DNA of 64,000 bases from Chryseobacterium indologenes (lineage in GTDB: Bacteria > Bacteroidota > Bacteroidia > Flavobacteriales > Weeksellaceae): NCBI GenBank assembly GCA_002439165.1, contig DJTE01000002.1, forward strand, positions 62,001 to 126,000, in the 5' to 3' direction. Below the pieces are notes generated by a model that made no database searches, was not told the origin of the DNA, and worked only from the letters and a program-made list of their open reading frames with translations. Made by a program: the position numbers and the translations under genes. How positions within the stretch are numbered: position 1 is the stretch's first letter; each line of letters opens with the position of its first letter. Shown here piece by piece: positions 28,582-36,621 of the stretch.

Positions 28582-28605
28582 ATTTTTTCTAGTGTTTTTG
28601 TTGTG

Positions 28606-30195
28606 TTATTTTTTAGTACCATAGGTAACTCTTAGCTGAATTCTGTTCGCATTGCTTCCTGCAGATCCCACAAAGACTGTTCTGTCCATAGTAAACGCTC
28701 TGGAAGTATACTTATATCCAACCGGTGCTCCGGATCCGTCTCCAATGAATAGTCCCTGATTAATAAGCAATGTCTTGTTTTCTTTTGCTTCTTCTACAAT
28801 TTCTTTAACAGTCTTTGTTACAACGAATTCATAATATGCAGGATTCTTATCCAGATCATAAGGTTTAAATAATCCGAACCCAGAAGCGTAATCTGATGTA
28901 AATCCATCAGGAACCAGCACCCCTAAAGTTTTACTTGCATTAACGATTGTAAGGTTGGTTGGTTTCGGATAATTATTACTCCAGTTTTCCGTATCCGTAT
29001 AAATTCTGATTCTTGCGTTGATAATTCCTGCTTTATCTTTTTGGTAAAGAGTTCTTAATTCTGAAATTTTATCATCAGGAATCCTTACAGCAATAGAAGG
29101 TCCTCCCATTCCCTGAAGGAAAAGTCTGGCATCACCATCCTGTTCATTGATAGATGATTTGGCTATGGCCCAGTCGCTTCCTGTTCTGTCATATTCATAA
29201 TGTCCAAGACGTGCTCCTGCCAGAGTAAGTTTGAAAGGGGCCTGCTGGGTTCTCGTAACCGTTCCGTTTGTTGTTGTCTCATTGGAGTAATACATAATAA
29301 CTTCTGTATTATTCGGAGAGAACTGGAAAAGATATCCATTGGTTTCATCCACAGAGATCCGCAAACCATTGATGTGTCTGATAAAATTGGCGGCATTCTG
29401 AAGTTCCGGCTTTTTGTTTCTGTCAAGGATCTTTCTCTGGAAATAGTCTTTATCCAGGGAAATTCTCATTCCGATATCTCCTGTAAAAATGCTGCTGTTA
29501 TCAGATTTTCTGGTTACCGTGACTGCACTTAAGTTTCCGTTAAATGTGGTTGTTCCCAATACATCTCCTGTACTGATGCTTGCATTGGATCTTCTCAGCG
29601 CCTGATTATTGGCATCCAGGAAGGTAGTAACCTCCTGCACTCTCATATGATACAGTACATTGGTGCTTCCTATTTTACCTCTTCCGTATTTTACAACAGG
29701 ATAGAACTTTTTTTCTATGGAGGCCTTTACTGTTTCACTTCCAACAGGGAAATCGATATCTGCGGCTGCTTTAGCATCCACAGAATCTTTTTTATACTGA
29801 GCTTCACTACCCGGTTTAATTACCAGGACAACAGAGTCTACTTTCGGGGCCGTACCAAAGTCAAAATCGTATTGGGACAATCTCAGCTGGGAAACAAAAG
29901 AAGCTTTCTGCATTCCGAACTGTTTTTCGGAAAAAGCTCCTAAAACAGCCGTAGCCGGAGATGTACCTGTTGAAACAATCTGACTGAGGAGTCTGGATGC
30001 ATCACTGCTTATACTATCTTTATTGTCTACATTATAGGCTACAATGGGATATACTTTATCATTCCCGTCTACTGCATCTTTTATAAAAAGCTGTTCCCCA
30101 AGTGAATCTGGATCCGGTTCACAATTATAAAGAAATGCGCTTCCGAAAAACGCCAGTGAAAGTATGGCGAAAGTCCTTTTAACTGTATGAGTCAT
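28606..30195 (-). CDS. DUF4270 lipoprotein
   Basis: 529 residues with a lipoprotein signal ending in FLYNCEPDPD. The mature protein matches the Bacteroidota DUF4270 pattern: LGAFSEKQFGMQKASFVSQLRL early, then long beta-rich repeats and a C-terminal NRIQLRVTYG strand. DUF4270 proteins are outer-membrane lipoproteins of unknown function found widely in flavobacteria. It lies between the GT5-like gene (13 bases upstream) and glmS (24 bases downstream) on one strand; this order is, to my knowledge, conserved in flavobacteria. Confidence 0.8.
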   Translation of the reverse strand: MTHTVKRTFAILSLAFFGSAFLYNCEPDPDSLGEQLFIKDAVDGNDKVYPIVAYNVDNKDSISSDASRLLSQIVSTGTSPATAVLGAFSEKQFGMQKASFVSQLRLSQYDFDFGTAPKVDSVVLVIKPGSEAQYKKDSVDAKAAADIDFPVGSETVKASIEKKFYPVVKYGRGKIGSTNVLYHMRVQEVTTFLDANNQALRRSNASISTGDVLGTTTFNGNLSAVTVTRKSDNSSIFTGDIGMRISLDKDYFQRKILDRNKKPELQNAANFIRHINGLRISVDETNGYLFQFSPNNTEVIMYYSNETTTNGTVTRTQQAPFKLTLAGARLGHYEYDRTGSDWAIAKSSINEQDGDARLFLQGMGGPSIAVRIPDDKISELRTLYQKDKAGIINARIRIYTDTENWSNNYPKPTNLTIVNASKTLGVLVPDGFTSDYASGFGLFKPYDLDKNPAYYEFVVTKTVKEIVEEAKENKTLLINQGLFIGDGSGAPVGYKYTSRAFTMDRTVFVGSAGSNANRIQLRVTYGTKK

Positions 30196-30208
30196 TAAAA
30201 AAGTGTTT

Positions 30209-30979
30209 TTAATAAAGTTGATTTATTGAATCTACGTCTACGTATTCTGATTTTGAAGTGGATGTTTCGTTGAAACCTTTATCAAGGTCTTCATCCAGAA
30301 ACTCATCTCCTTTCACTACCATATCTACATAGTTCATGCTTTCGATCACAAAGCTTTTGATGGTTGGATTATCTAACGCCTTAAGCCCGGAAATATTGTC
30401 GAAAGCCAGTTTTTCAGCGATATTTTTATCCAGAGCGGCATCTTTCTCATTGTATAAAGAAAGAACGATCTTAGCGTCTTTAAAGTAAGTATCTGATTCG
30501 TAATAGGTTTTAAGATAAACAGGAACAAAAGAAGACATCCATCCGTTCAGGTGGATTACATCCGGAACCCAGTTGAGTTTCTTGATGGTTTCAATTACTC
30601 CTCTGGCAAAGAAAATAGCTCTTTCATCATTATCATCAAAAGGATTTCCTTCATCATCAAAATAATACTGTTTTCTTTTGAAGTATTCTTCATTGTCGAT
30701 AAAGTAGACCTGAAGTCTTTCACCCGGAAGTGATGCTACTTTAATAATTAAAGGCTGATCCAGGTCATTGATAATAATATTCATTCCTGAAAGACGGATC
30801 ACTTCATGAAGCTGGAATTTCCTCTCACTTATTTGTCCAAATCTTGGCATAAAAACTCTTACATCATTGCCTTCATTGTGCATCTTAAGTGCCATTTTAT
30901 TAACCACTGCAGCCATATTTGTATCTTCCTGATATGGATACATCTCTGTAGTAATGTACAGTATTTTTTGATTCGGCAT
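30209..30979 (-). CDS. GT5-type glycogen/starch synthase domain protein (N-terminal lobe only)
   Basis: 256 residues. The start (KILYITTEMYPYQEDTNMAAVV) and the middle (DVIHLNGWMSSFVPVYL) correspond to the GT5 starch-synthase catalytic N-lobe. The usual K-x-G-G-L motif near the start is replaced by QEDTNMAA, and the whole C-terminal GT1 lobe, with its nucleotide-sugar site, is absent. Full glycogen synthases are about 480 residues. The frame is clean, so this is a stable short form rather than a frameshift. Glycogen synthase activity is therefore doubtful. It heads a probable operon with the DUF4270 gene and glmS and is divergent from panC. Confidence 0.8.
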   Translation of the reverse strand: MPNQKILYITTEMYPYQEDTNMAAVVNKMALKMHNEGNDVRVFMPRFGQISERKFQLHEVIRLSGMNIIINDLDQPLIIKVASLPGERLQVYFIDNEEYFKRKQYYFDDEGNPFDDNDERAIFFARGVIETIKKLNWVPDVIHLNGWMSSFVPVYLKTYYESDTYFKDAKIVLSLYNEKDAALDKNIAEKLAFDNISGLKALDNPTIKSFVIESMNYVDMVVKGDEFLDEDLDKGFNETSTSKSEYVDVDSINQLY

Positions 30980-31121
30980 AAACTTCTATCTATTTTTTGT
31001 AAAAATGCTTTAATGTGCAAAATTACAAAAAAACATCCAACATTATTTTAATTAACATTTTTTTACGATAATTCCCTTTTTCAAATTATTAAAAACACAT
31101 ATTATTTTGTGATATTTTTAG

Positions 31122-31129
31122 TATTTTTG
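31122..31129 (+). promoter_or_regulatory. Candidate -7 element (TATTTTTG) for panC
   Basis: TATTTTTG lies 20 bases before the panC ATG. No TTG at a 17-23 base spacing is seen, so the upstream element is weak or absent. Confidence 0.4.
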
Positions 31130-31149
31130 AATTAGTATTAAAATAAGCT

Positions 31150-31998
31150 ATGGAAGTTATAAAAAACAGGAAAACCCTTCAGGATTTCATTGAAAGACAG
31201 AAAGAAATGGGAAAGCGGATCGGCTTTGCCCCTACTATGGGAGCACTTCATAAAGGCCATCTTTCCTTATATGAGGAAGCCAGAAAAGAAAATGACCTGG
31301 TAGTTTCTTCAATTTTTGTAAATCCCACCCAATTCAACAATGCCGAAGACCTTGAAAAATATCCCAGAGATATTAACAGGGATATTTTAATTCTGAAAAA
31401 TTCCGGGCTGGTGGATGCTGTATACATCCCGGAAGTCACAGATATCTATCCGGAGAAAACGGAAAGCAGTCATTATGATTTCGACGGACTGGAAAATGAG
31501 ATGGAAGGAAAATCCAGACCGGGACATTTTGACGGTGTGGGAACTGTGGTAGAAGAACTTTTCAGACAGGTAAAACCGGACAATGCCTATTTTGGGGAAA
31601 AAGATTTTCAGCAGCTGGCCATCATTAAAAAAATGGTTGAGAAAAAGCAGCTTCCCGTTAAAATAAAAGGTGTTCCTATTTACAGGGCAGAAAGCGGGCT
31701 GGCATTAAGCTCCAGAAACCAGCGACTTCATGAAGACAGAAGAGAAGCCTCTAAAATCATTTATGAAACACTGAAAAAAGTAAACGGCTGGTTCCGTACC
31801 GTTACTGTTCCTGAAATCAAAGAAAGGGTAATTGATATATTCGATCACCAGCAGGGAATGAGGCTTGAATACTTCCTGATAGCCGATGAAGACACTTTAA
31901 AAGAAACCGATTTCTTCTATAAGGACAGAAATTTCAGAGCATTCATCGTGGTGATAGTAGACGGTGTACGGCTTATTGACAATATGCATCTGGATTAA
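31150..31998 (+). CDS. panC: Pantothenate synthetase
   Basis: 282 residues. PanC condenses pantoate and beta-alanine with ATP to form pantothenate in coenzyme A synthesis. The nucleotidyltransferase HxGH motif is APTMGALHKGHLSL (H34, H37). FVNPTQFN, YFGEKDFQQ and the ALSSRNQRL segment complete the active site. It is divergent from the GT5-like gene and ends before a strong intrinsic terminator; it appears monocistronic. Confidence 0.97.
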   Translation: MEVIKNRKTLQDFIERQKEMGKRIGFAPTMGALHKGHLSLYEEARKENDLVVSSIFVNPTQFNNAEDLEKYPRDINRDILILKNSGLVDAVYIPEVTDIYPEKTESSHYDFDGLENEMEGKSRPGHFDGVGTVVEELFRQVKPDNAYFGEKDFQQLAIIKKMVEKKQLPVKIKGVPIYRAESGLALSSRNQRLHEDRREASKIIYETLKKVNGWFRTVTVPEIKERVIDIFDHQQGMRLEYFLIADEDTLKETDFFYKDRNFRAFIVVIVDGVRLIDNMHLD

Positions 31999-32036
31999 TT
32001 TCATTTAAATTTAAAAAAGAAAATACAGATAAAAAG

Positions 32037-32070
32037 CTCTGATCATTACTTGGTGGTCAGAGTTTTTTTT
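32037..32070 (+). terminator. Terminator of panC
   Basis: A 9-bp stem (ctctgatca with tggtcagag, one G-T pair, 8-base loop) is followed by TTTTTTTT. Confidence 0.8.
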
Positions 32071-32080
32071 ATTTTAAAAA

Positions 32081-32264
32081 AGTATAATGCAGAGCAGAAA
32101 CGATCATGCTTAAATCATATTGTTTACCAGCATCCGCATTATTATCTATAAGATTTTACAATATTTAGGAAAAGTATAACCCAAAGTGGAAATACCAGGC
32201 TTAAACCTTATAGGTTTATCAACATCCCTATTATTAAACCTATAAGTTTTTTACAATATTAAAG
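32081..32264. repeat. Imperfect ~92-base tandem duplication with palindromic core
   Basis: Two adjacent copies, 32081-32172 and 32173-32264, align over their length with roughly 70% identity by eye (shared agtataa, gcttaaa, catcc, ttatt, tataag, acaatatt). The second copy contains the inverted repeats aaaccttataggttt and aaacctataagttt (32203-32249). No open reading frame of note. An 18-mer shared with 3806-3823 follows at 32291-32308. Confidence 0.55.
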
Positions 32265-32538
32265 ACCAGGCTCAGAATTCATGAACAGCTTTTATTAATC
32301 CATAAAGACTGAGTATGAATAAACAATAGCCTGCATTTTTTTAAACCTGAAATATTGAGTCTCCAGCGTCTGAATTTTGATGTATAAAATCAGAATTTAC
32401 ATTCTACTTATGAAAAGCATTAAGAATTTTCAAACGTGGGAATTATCCGGAAAAAATCAAAGGCCTCCTGAGGGAGACCTTTGAAACACCAAATCACAAA
32501 ATATTAATATGAAAAAAATTTACTTTTCAGTAAACTTG

Positions 32539-32611
32539 TGACCCGGCTGGGATTCGAACCCAGGACCCATACATTAAAAGTGTATTGCTCTACCAGCTGA
32601 GCTACCGAGTC
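32539..32611 (-). tRNA. tRNA-Lys (anticodon TTT), copy 1
   Basis: 73 bases. Acceptor GACTCGG pairs with CCGGGTC (one G-T pair), discriminator A, anticodon loop CTTTTAA, T-arm CTGGGTTCGAATCCCAG. CCA is not encoded. Last of four tRNAs in the direction of transcription. Confidence 0.96.
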
Positions 32612-32781
32612 GGTCACCTGAACGACTATATTTTACAATATTTTCGTTTTAAGAAGTGCAAAGATATATATTTTTTTTGGCACCTGCAAGAGGTTTAAAA
32701 AATCAAAGGTCTCTGGGAGACCTTTGAAACACCAAATCACAAAATATTAATATGAAAAAAATTTACTTTTCAGTAAACTTG

Positions 32782-32854
32782 TGACCCGGCTGGGATTCGA
32801 ACCCAGGACCCATACATTAAAAGTGTATTGCTCTACCAGCTGAGCTACCGAGTC
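32782..32854 (-). tRNA. tRNA-Lys (anticodon TTT), copy 2
   Basis: Sequence identical to copy 1 at 32539-32611 and embedded in the same 142-base repeat. It has its own terminator hairpin at 32704-32726. Confidence 0.96.
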
Positions 32855-32909
32855 GGCCACAATTAAAATGAATTCAATTCAAGTTAATTATTAAAAATTT
32901 TCTTTGCAG

Positions 32910-32992
32910 TGCCTGCGACTGGACTCGAACCAGCACATCCTTAGGAAACCACCCCCTCAAGATGGCGTGTCTACCAATTTCACCACGCAGGC
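32910..32992 (-). tRNA. tRNA-Leu (anticodon GAG)
   Basis: 83 bases. Acceptor GCCTGCG pairs with CGCAGGC, discriminator A, anticodon loop TTGAGGG (anticodon GAG), long class II variable arm, T-arm CTGGTTCGAGTCCAG. CCA not encoded. It lies between tRNA-Lys copies 2 and 3. Confidence 0.95.
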
Positions 32993-33029
32993 AATAAAAT
33001 TACAAAAATCCAGTAATTTATTTTGCTTG

Positions 33030-33102
33030 TGACCCGGCTGGGATTCGAACCCAGGACCCATACATTAAAAGTGTATTGCTCTACCAGCTGAGCTACCGAG
33101 TC
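33030..33102 (-). tRNA. tRNA-Lys (anticodon TTT), copy 3
   Basis: The tRNA body matches the other two tRNA-Lys copies base for base as far as I can check, but the flanking trailer differs. It is first in the tRNA array in the direction of transcription. Confidence 0.96.
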
Positions 33103-33217
33103 GGCCACTGTTTAAACAAGTTTTCATTGAAGTAATGTCCCTTGTTTTAAGTGGTGCAAAGATAGGGGTTTTTTCGTTATCTCAAAACTTTTTTGCAAAT
33201 TTGTTTAAAAAAAATTC

Positions 33218-33733
33218 ATGATAATTTCACTGATCGGATACATGGGTTGTGGCAAATCTCACGTTTCCAAAATATTAAGCGAAAAAATAAATTTCAGATT
33301 AATTGACCTCGATAAAGAGATTTCCAGACGAAATAAATTAACCATTCCTGAAATTTTCGAAAAAAAGGGAGAAATTTATTTTAGAAAGCTGGAAAGAGAG
33401 GCTTTGGAAGAGATCCTGGCTACTGAAGAAAATGTAGTTTTAAGCCTGGGTGGAGGAACTCCGGTTTATTATAACAATATGGAGATCATCAATCATAATT
33501 CCAGAAGTATATTTTTAAGAGCTTCCGTTGCTACCTTATCGGAAAGGCTTTCGAAACAGAAAGAAAAAAGGCCTTTAATTGCCAATATTCCGGATGAAGA
33601 TCTTCCTGAATTCATTGCCAAACACTTATTTGAAAGAAATACATTTTACAGCAAAGCGCAGTTCAGCGTCATTACAGATTCCCGGACTCCTGAAGAAATT
33701 GTGGACGAAATAACAGAAAAGCTCTATCTCTAG
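33218..33733 (+). CDS. aroK: Shikimate kinase
   Basis: 171 residues, the standard size. It phosphorylates shikimate at O3 in aromatic amino acid synthesis. The Walker A motif is GYMGCGKSHVS (residues ~7-17), the shikimate-binding DLDKEI (~31-36) and GGGTP (~79-83) are present, and KRPLI marks the lid. It ends 12 bases before the convergent S4-domain gene. Confidence 0.96.
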   Translation: MIISLIGYMGCGKSHVSKILSEKINFRLIDLDKEISRRNKLTIPEIFEKKGEIYFRKLEREALEEILATEENVVLSLGGGTPVYYNNMEIINHNSRSIFLRASVATLSERLSKQKEKRPLIANIPDEDLPEFIAKHLFERNTFYSKAQFSVITDSRTPEEIVDEITEKLYL

Positions 33734-33745
33734 AGCTTTTTATTT

Positions 33746-34183
33746 TTAATCTTCATTATCGGAATCATCGCCGGTTTCACCAAAGAAATCATCCCAGTCT
33801 GTAAAATCGGCATCCACATCATTTCCTACATAATCATCCATATCTCTTCTGTCTTTTTTAGTAGGCCTTCCCTCTCCTTTGTTTCTGTAATAATCCTGAG
33901 ACATTTTGCGCATCTTCAGAAGTTCGTACTGTTCCTTGTCCGTCACATCCTGTATATGAAGAGGTACCAGCTTGGCCCCAATCCTGCTTTTAGGAATCTG
34001 AATGACTTTAATCTTATAATCAATCTGATTCTTCCTGATCCTGATCACATCTCCTTCTTTTACTTCTTTTGATGACTTTACAGCAGATGTACCTATTGAA
34101 ACCCTGTTCTTTTTAATTTCCTCTGCCGCAATACTTCTCGTCTTATAAAAACGAATACTCCATAAAAATTTATCTATTCTCAT
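33746..34183 (-). CDS. S4-domain RNA-binding protein (Hsp15/HslR-like)
   Basis: 145 residues. The N-terminal S4 domain is clear (MRIDKFLWSIRFYKTRS... NRVSIG... VKEGDVIRIR, residues 1-50). The next 40 residues are basic, and the C-terminus is strongly acidic (DDYVGNDVDADFTDWDDFFG). Hsp15-type proteins bind 50S subunits carrying stalled nascent chains in E. coli; the role here is inferred by homology. It is divergent from the FKBP-like lipoprotein gene, with 55 bases between starts. Confidence 0.85.
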   Translation of the reverse strand: MRIDKFLWSIRFYKTRSIAAEEIKKNRVSIGTSAVKSSKEVKEGDVIRIRKNQIDYKIKVIQIPKSRIGAKLVPLHIQDVTDKEQYELLKMRKMSQDYYRNKGEGRPTKKDRRDMDDYVGNDVDADFTDWDDFFGETGDDSDNED

Positions 34184-34192
34184 AATTTTTTA

Positions 34193-34200
34193 TACTTTTG
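34193..34200 (+). promoter_or_regulatory. Candidate -7 element (TACTTTTG) for the 34239 gene
   Basis: Matches TAnnTTTG, 38 bases before the ATG, in the short divergent intergenic region. No clear upstream TTG. Confidence 0.4.
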
Positions 34201-34238
34201 CCGTTATATTATCTGTAAAGTAATTAAAGTTTTTTGAA

Positions 34239-34997
34239 ATGAAAAAAATATTTTTATATATCCTTGCGGGGTCTTTGTGTTTTACTGCATGTAAAAAGGA
34301 TGATGAAGTAGAAGGTTATAAGGAACCGGAAGATATTAATGTCCAGAATTCCTATGATGATCAGGCTATTAAGAAGTTTATGGACGAAAATTATCTGGAT
34401 ACCCAGGGAAATATAAAAGCTTTCAGCAGTACGGACCCTTCGGATGACAATGAGAAAAAACTGAGTGAACTGCCTCATGAAACCCTTCCATCCGGAACGG
34501 TATATATTCAAAGGCCCGGAGCCCAGCCGGATGATGTGAATCCAACTGCCGGAACTGCCATAGGCCAAACAGACATTATAAGACTTATGACGAGAACGAA
34601 AACCTATCTTGCCATGAATACCGATGGAAGCCCTGCTTTCGGGTCGGTTACCGATATGACGTACTACACTCCTATTGACGGAAGCGGTATTCCTTTGGTA
34701 GATCCTAAGTTTTATTATATTTCAACCGAAGATCCATTAATTAAAGGGGCTACAACTACTGCTGCCGGACAACAAAGCTATTATATGATAGAAGGTTTTG
34801 GAGAAGCTTTGAGAAAATTTAAGGCATTTGACCAGGCGGACGGTTCACCCTATAATCTTCAGGGGGTAATTATTGTACCTTCAAGAGCAGCATTTGCCAG
34901 AGATGCCCACTACAATTACAGTGGATATTCTTTCAGAAACAGAACATTTGTTTTTAATTTCCAGGTGTACAAAACAACTGCGAGACCACAAGAATAA
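34239..34997 (+). CDS. Lipoprotein with degenerate FKBP-like C-terminal domain
   Basis: 252 residues with a lipoprotein signal ending in LCFTACKKDD. The C-terminal ~65 residues have the FKBP strand order: MIEGFGEALRKFKAF, VIIVPSRAAFARDAHYNY and FVFNFQVYKT parallel the 'G-W-E-A-L', 'P-S-A-Y-G' and 'F-x-V-x-L' motifs of FKBP peptidyl-prolyl isomerases. Some active-site residues look altered, so isomerase activity is uncertain. The proline/acid-rich N-terminal part shows no domain I know. Similar lipoproteins occur in flavobacteria; GldI is a known FKBP-type gliding lipoprotein, but I cannot equate them. Confidence 0.6.
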   Translation: MKKIFLYILAGSLCFTACKKDDEVEGYKEPEDINVQNSYDDQAIKKFMDENYLDTQGNIKAFSSTDPSDDNEKKLSELPHETLPSGTVYIQRPGAQPDDVNPTAGTAIGQTDIIRLMTRTKTYLAMNTDGSPAFGSVTDMTYYTPIDGSGIPLVDPKFYYISTEDPLIKGATTTAAGQQSYYMIEGFGEALRKFKAFDQADGSPYNLQGVIIVPSRAAFARDAHYNYSGYSFRNRTFVFNFQVYKTTARPQE

Positions 34998-35014
34998 AAA
35001 CATAGTAAAAAAAA

Positions 35015-35042
35015 TAAAACCGTAATCTTTCGATTACGGTTT
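35015..35042. terminator. Bidirectional terminator between convergent genes
   Basis: 12-bp perfect stem (aaaaccgtaatc and complement, loop tttc) with T-runs on both strands, serving the lipoprotein gene (+) and the glutamate synthase-like gene (-). Confidence 0.85.
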
Positions 35043-35051
35043 TTTTATTAT

Positions 35052-36569
35052 TTAAGATCTTGCTTTCTGTTTTACATTTCCAAGAATATCCGGGAAATAG
35101 AGGTCTGCCAGATGATCAAATTCGTCTCCTCTCATAAACATGGTTGCATCCACTTCTTCATAAGAACTTCTTCCCGCAGCGGCAATCAGCTCATTACATG
35201 TGTGAAGCGTATTTTTATGGAAGTGATATACTCTTTCGCTTTTATCCGTTACATCAAGACCTTTGATCAGCATTTTATCCTGTGTGGCAACTCCTGTCGG
35301 GCAGTTGTTGGAATTACATCTTAAAGCCTGAATACAGCCCAGCGAGAACATGAATCCTCTTGCGTTATTACACATATCCGCTCCCATAGCCACAGCTCTT
35401 AAAATATCCAGACTTGTAAGTACCTTTCCGCTGGCAATCACCCTTAATTTGTTTCTTACGTTATAATTATTAAGAGTTCTGTTCACGAAGATCAGGGCCG
35501 GTTCCAGAGGCATTCCCACTCCGTCCGAGAATTCCGGCGGTGCAGCTCCTGTACCTCCTTCAGCTCCGTCAATGGTAATAAAGTCCGGGTAGATCTTCAG
35601 AACATTCATCTGAACGCAGATATCTTCAAATTCTCTGGTATCTCCTATACAAAGTTTGAAACCTACCGGCTTACCTCCCGAAAGCTCTCTGAGGTGCTGT
35701 ACAAACCTCAGCAGTCCCGGAGCATCTGAAAAAGCAGTATGAGAAGGCGGTGAAATAACGGTCATTCCCGGTGTGACGTGGCGGATCTTTGCAATTTCCG
35801 GTGTATTTTTCACTCCGGGAAGCACCCCACCGTGTCCCGGTTTTGCTCCCTGAGACAATTTGATTTCAATCATCTTCACATTGGGAAGCGTAGAATATTT
35901 TGTAAATAATTCTGCATTGAATTTACCTTCTTCATCACGGCACCCGAAATATCCGGTACCGATCTGCCAGCATAAGTCTCCTCCTTCCAGATGATAGGGA
36001 GAGATTCCTCCTTCCCCTGTATTGTGGTAAAAATTTCCTTTTTTAGCCCCTCTGTTTAAAGAAATCTGTGCCCTGTCACTCAATGCACCGAAGCTCATCG
36101 CGGAAATATTGAATAAAGAAGCATGATAAGGCTGTGTACACTGCTCTCCTCCTACCCATACTCTCGGCAATTCTTCTGATGGCGACTTCGCATAGATAGA
36201 ATGTTTGATTCCTTCATATTTTCTGTGATTCACTTCCAGCTGGGTTCCAAAAGCAACGGTATCGCTCAGGTTTTTGGCACGCCGGTATACTGCAGAACGC
36301 TGATTTCTGGGAAATGGCTTTCCGTCCGTTTCTCTTTCGATGAAATACTGCTGCATTTCGGGTGAAATACTTTCAAAAAAGTATCTGAAGTACCCCAGCA
36401 CCGGGAAGTTCCTCAAAATAGCATGTTTTGACTGGTAGGCATTGTAAACCCCCAATGCGTAGATGGCGGACAGCAGGATCGGTATCCAGTAATGCGCTCT
36501 GATCAGTAGTGCCACAATCCATGTAGCGGCTACTAATACAATTCCCCAAGATAAAAACTTATCTCTCAT
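35052..36569 (-). CDS. FMN-binding glutamate synthase family protein
   Basis: 505 residues. Two N-terminal hydrophobic segments (~8-45) precede a GltB-type FMN barrel: SFGALSDRAQISLNRGAKKG, HNTGEGGISPYH, KPGHGGVLPG, ITIDGAEGGTGAAP and the Fe-S-like ALRCNSNNCPTGVATQ near residue 440. It lacks the amidotransferase and the C-terminal GXGXG repeats of full GltB, as in the archaeal-type/stand-alone family. Whether it makes glutamate is not known. The membrane segments suggest membrane association. Confidence 0.88.
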   Translation of the reverse strand: MRDKFLSWGIVLVAATWIVALLIRAHYWIPILLSAIYALGVYNAYQSKHAILRNFPVLGYFRYFFESISPEMQQYFIERETDGKPFPRNQRSAVYRRAKNLSDTVAFGTQLEVNHRKYEGIKHSIYAKSPSEELPRVWVGGEQCTQPYHASLFNISAMSFGALSDRAQISLNRGAKKGNFYHNTGEGGISPYHLEGGDLCWQIGTGYFGCRDEEGKFNAELFTKYSTLPNVKMIEIKLSQGAKPGHGGVLPGVKNTPEIAKIRHVTPGMTVISPPSHTAFSDAPGLLRFVQHLRELSGGKPVGFKLCIGDTREFEDICVQMNVLKIYPDFITIDGAEGGTGAAPPEFSDGVGMPLEPALIFVNRTLNNYNVRNKLRVIASGKVLTSLDILRAVAMGADMCNNARGFMFSLGCIQALRCNSNNCPTGVATQDKMLIKGLDVTDKSERVYHFHKNTLHTCNELIAAAGRSSYEEVDATMFMRGDEFDHLADLYFPDILGNVKQKARS

Positions 36570-36621
36570 GAATGTAGTATTTAAAGTTAAAATTAAATTT
36601 AGTGGAAATTTTGCAAAGAGA

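Larger units (their letters stand above)
32472..32856. repeat. Direct repeat carrying a duplicated tRNA-Lys unit (243-base offset)
   Basis: Bases 32472-32613 recur exactly at 32715-32856. Each 142-base copy holds a tRNA-Lys gene (minus strand), its 3' trailer and one arm of its terminator hairpin (stems at about 32458-32483 and 32704-32726, followed on the minus strand by a T-run). The spacer between copies (32614-32714) is not repeated. This is best explained by a recent tandem duplication or gene conversion. Confidence 0.85.
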
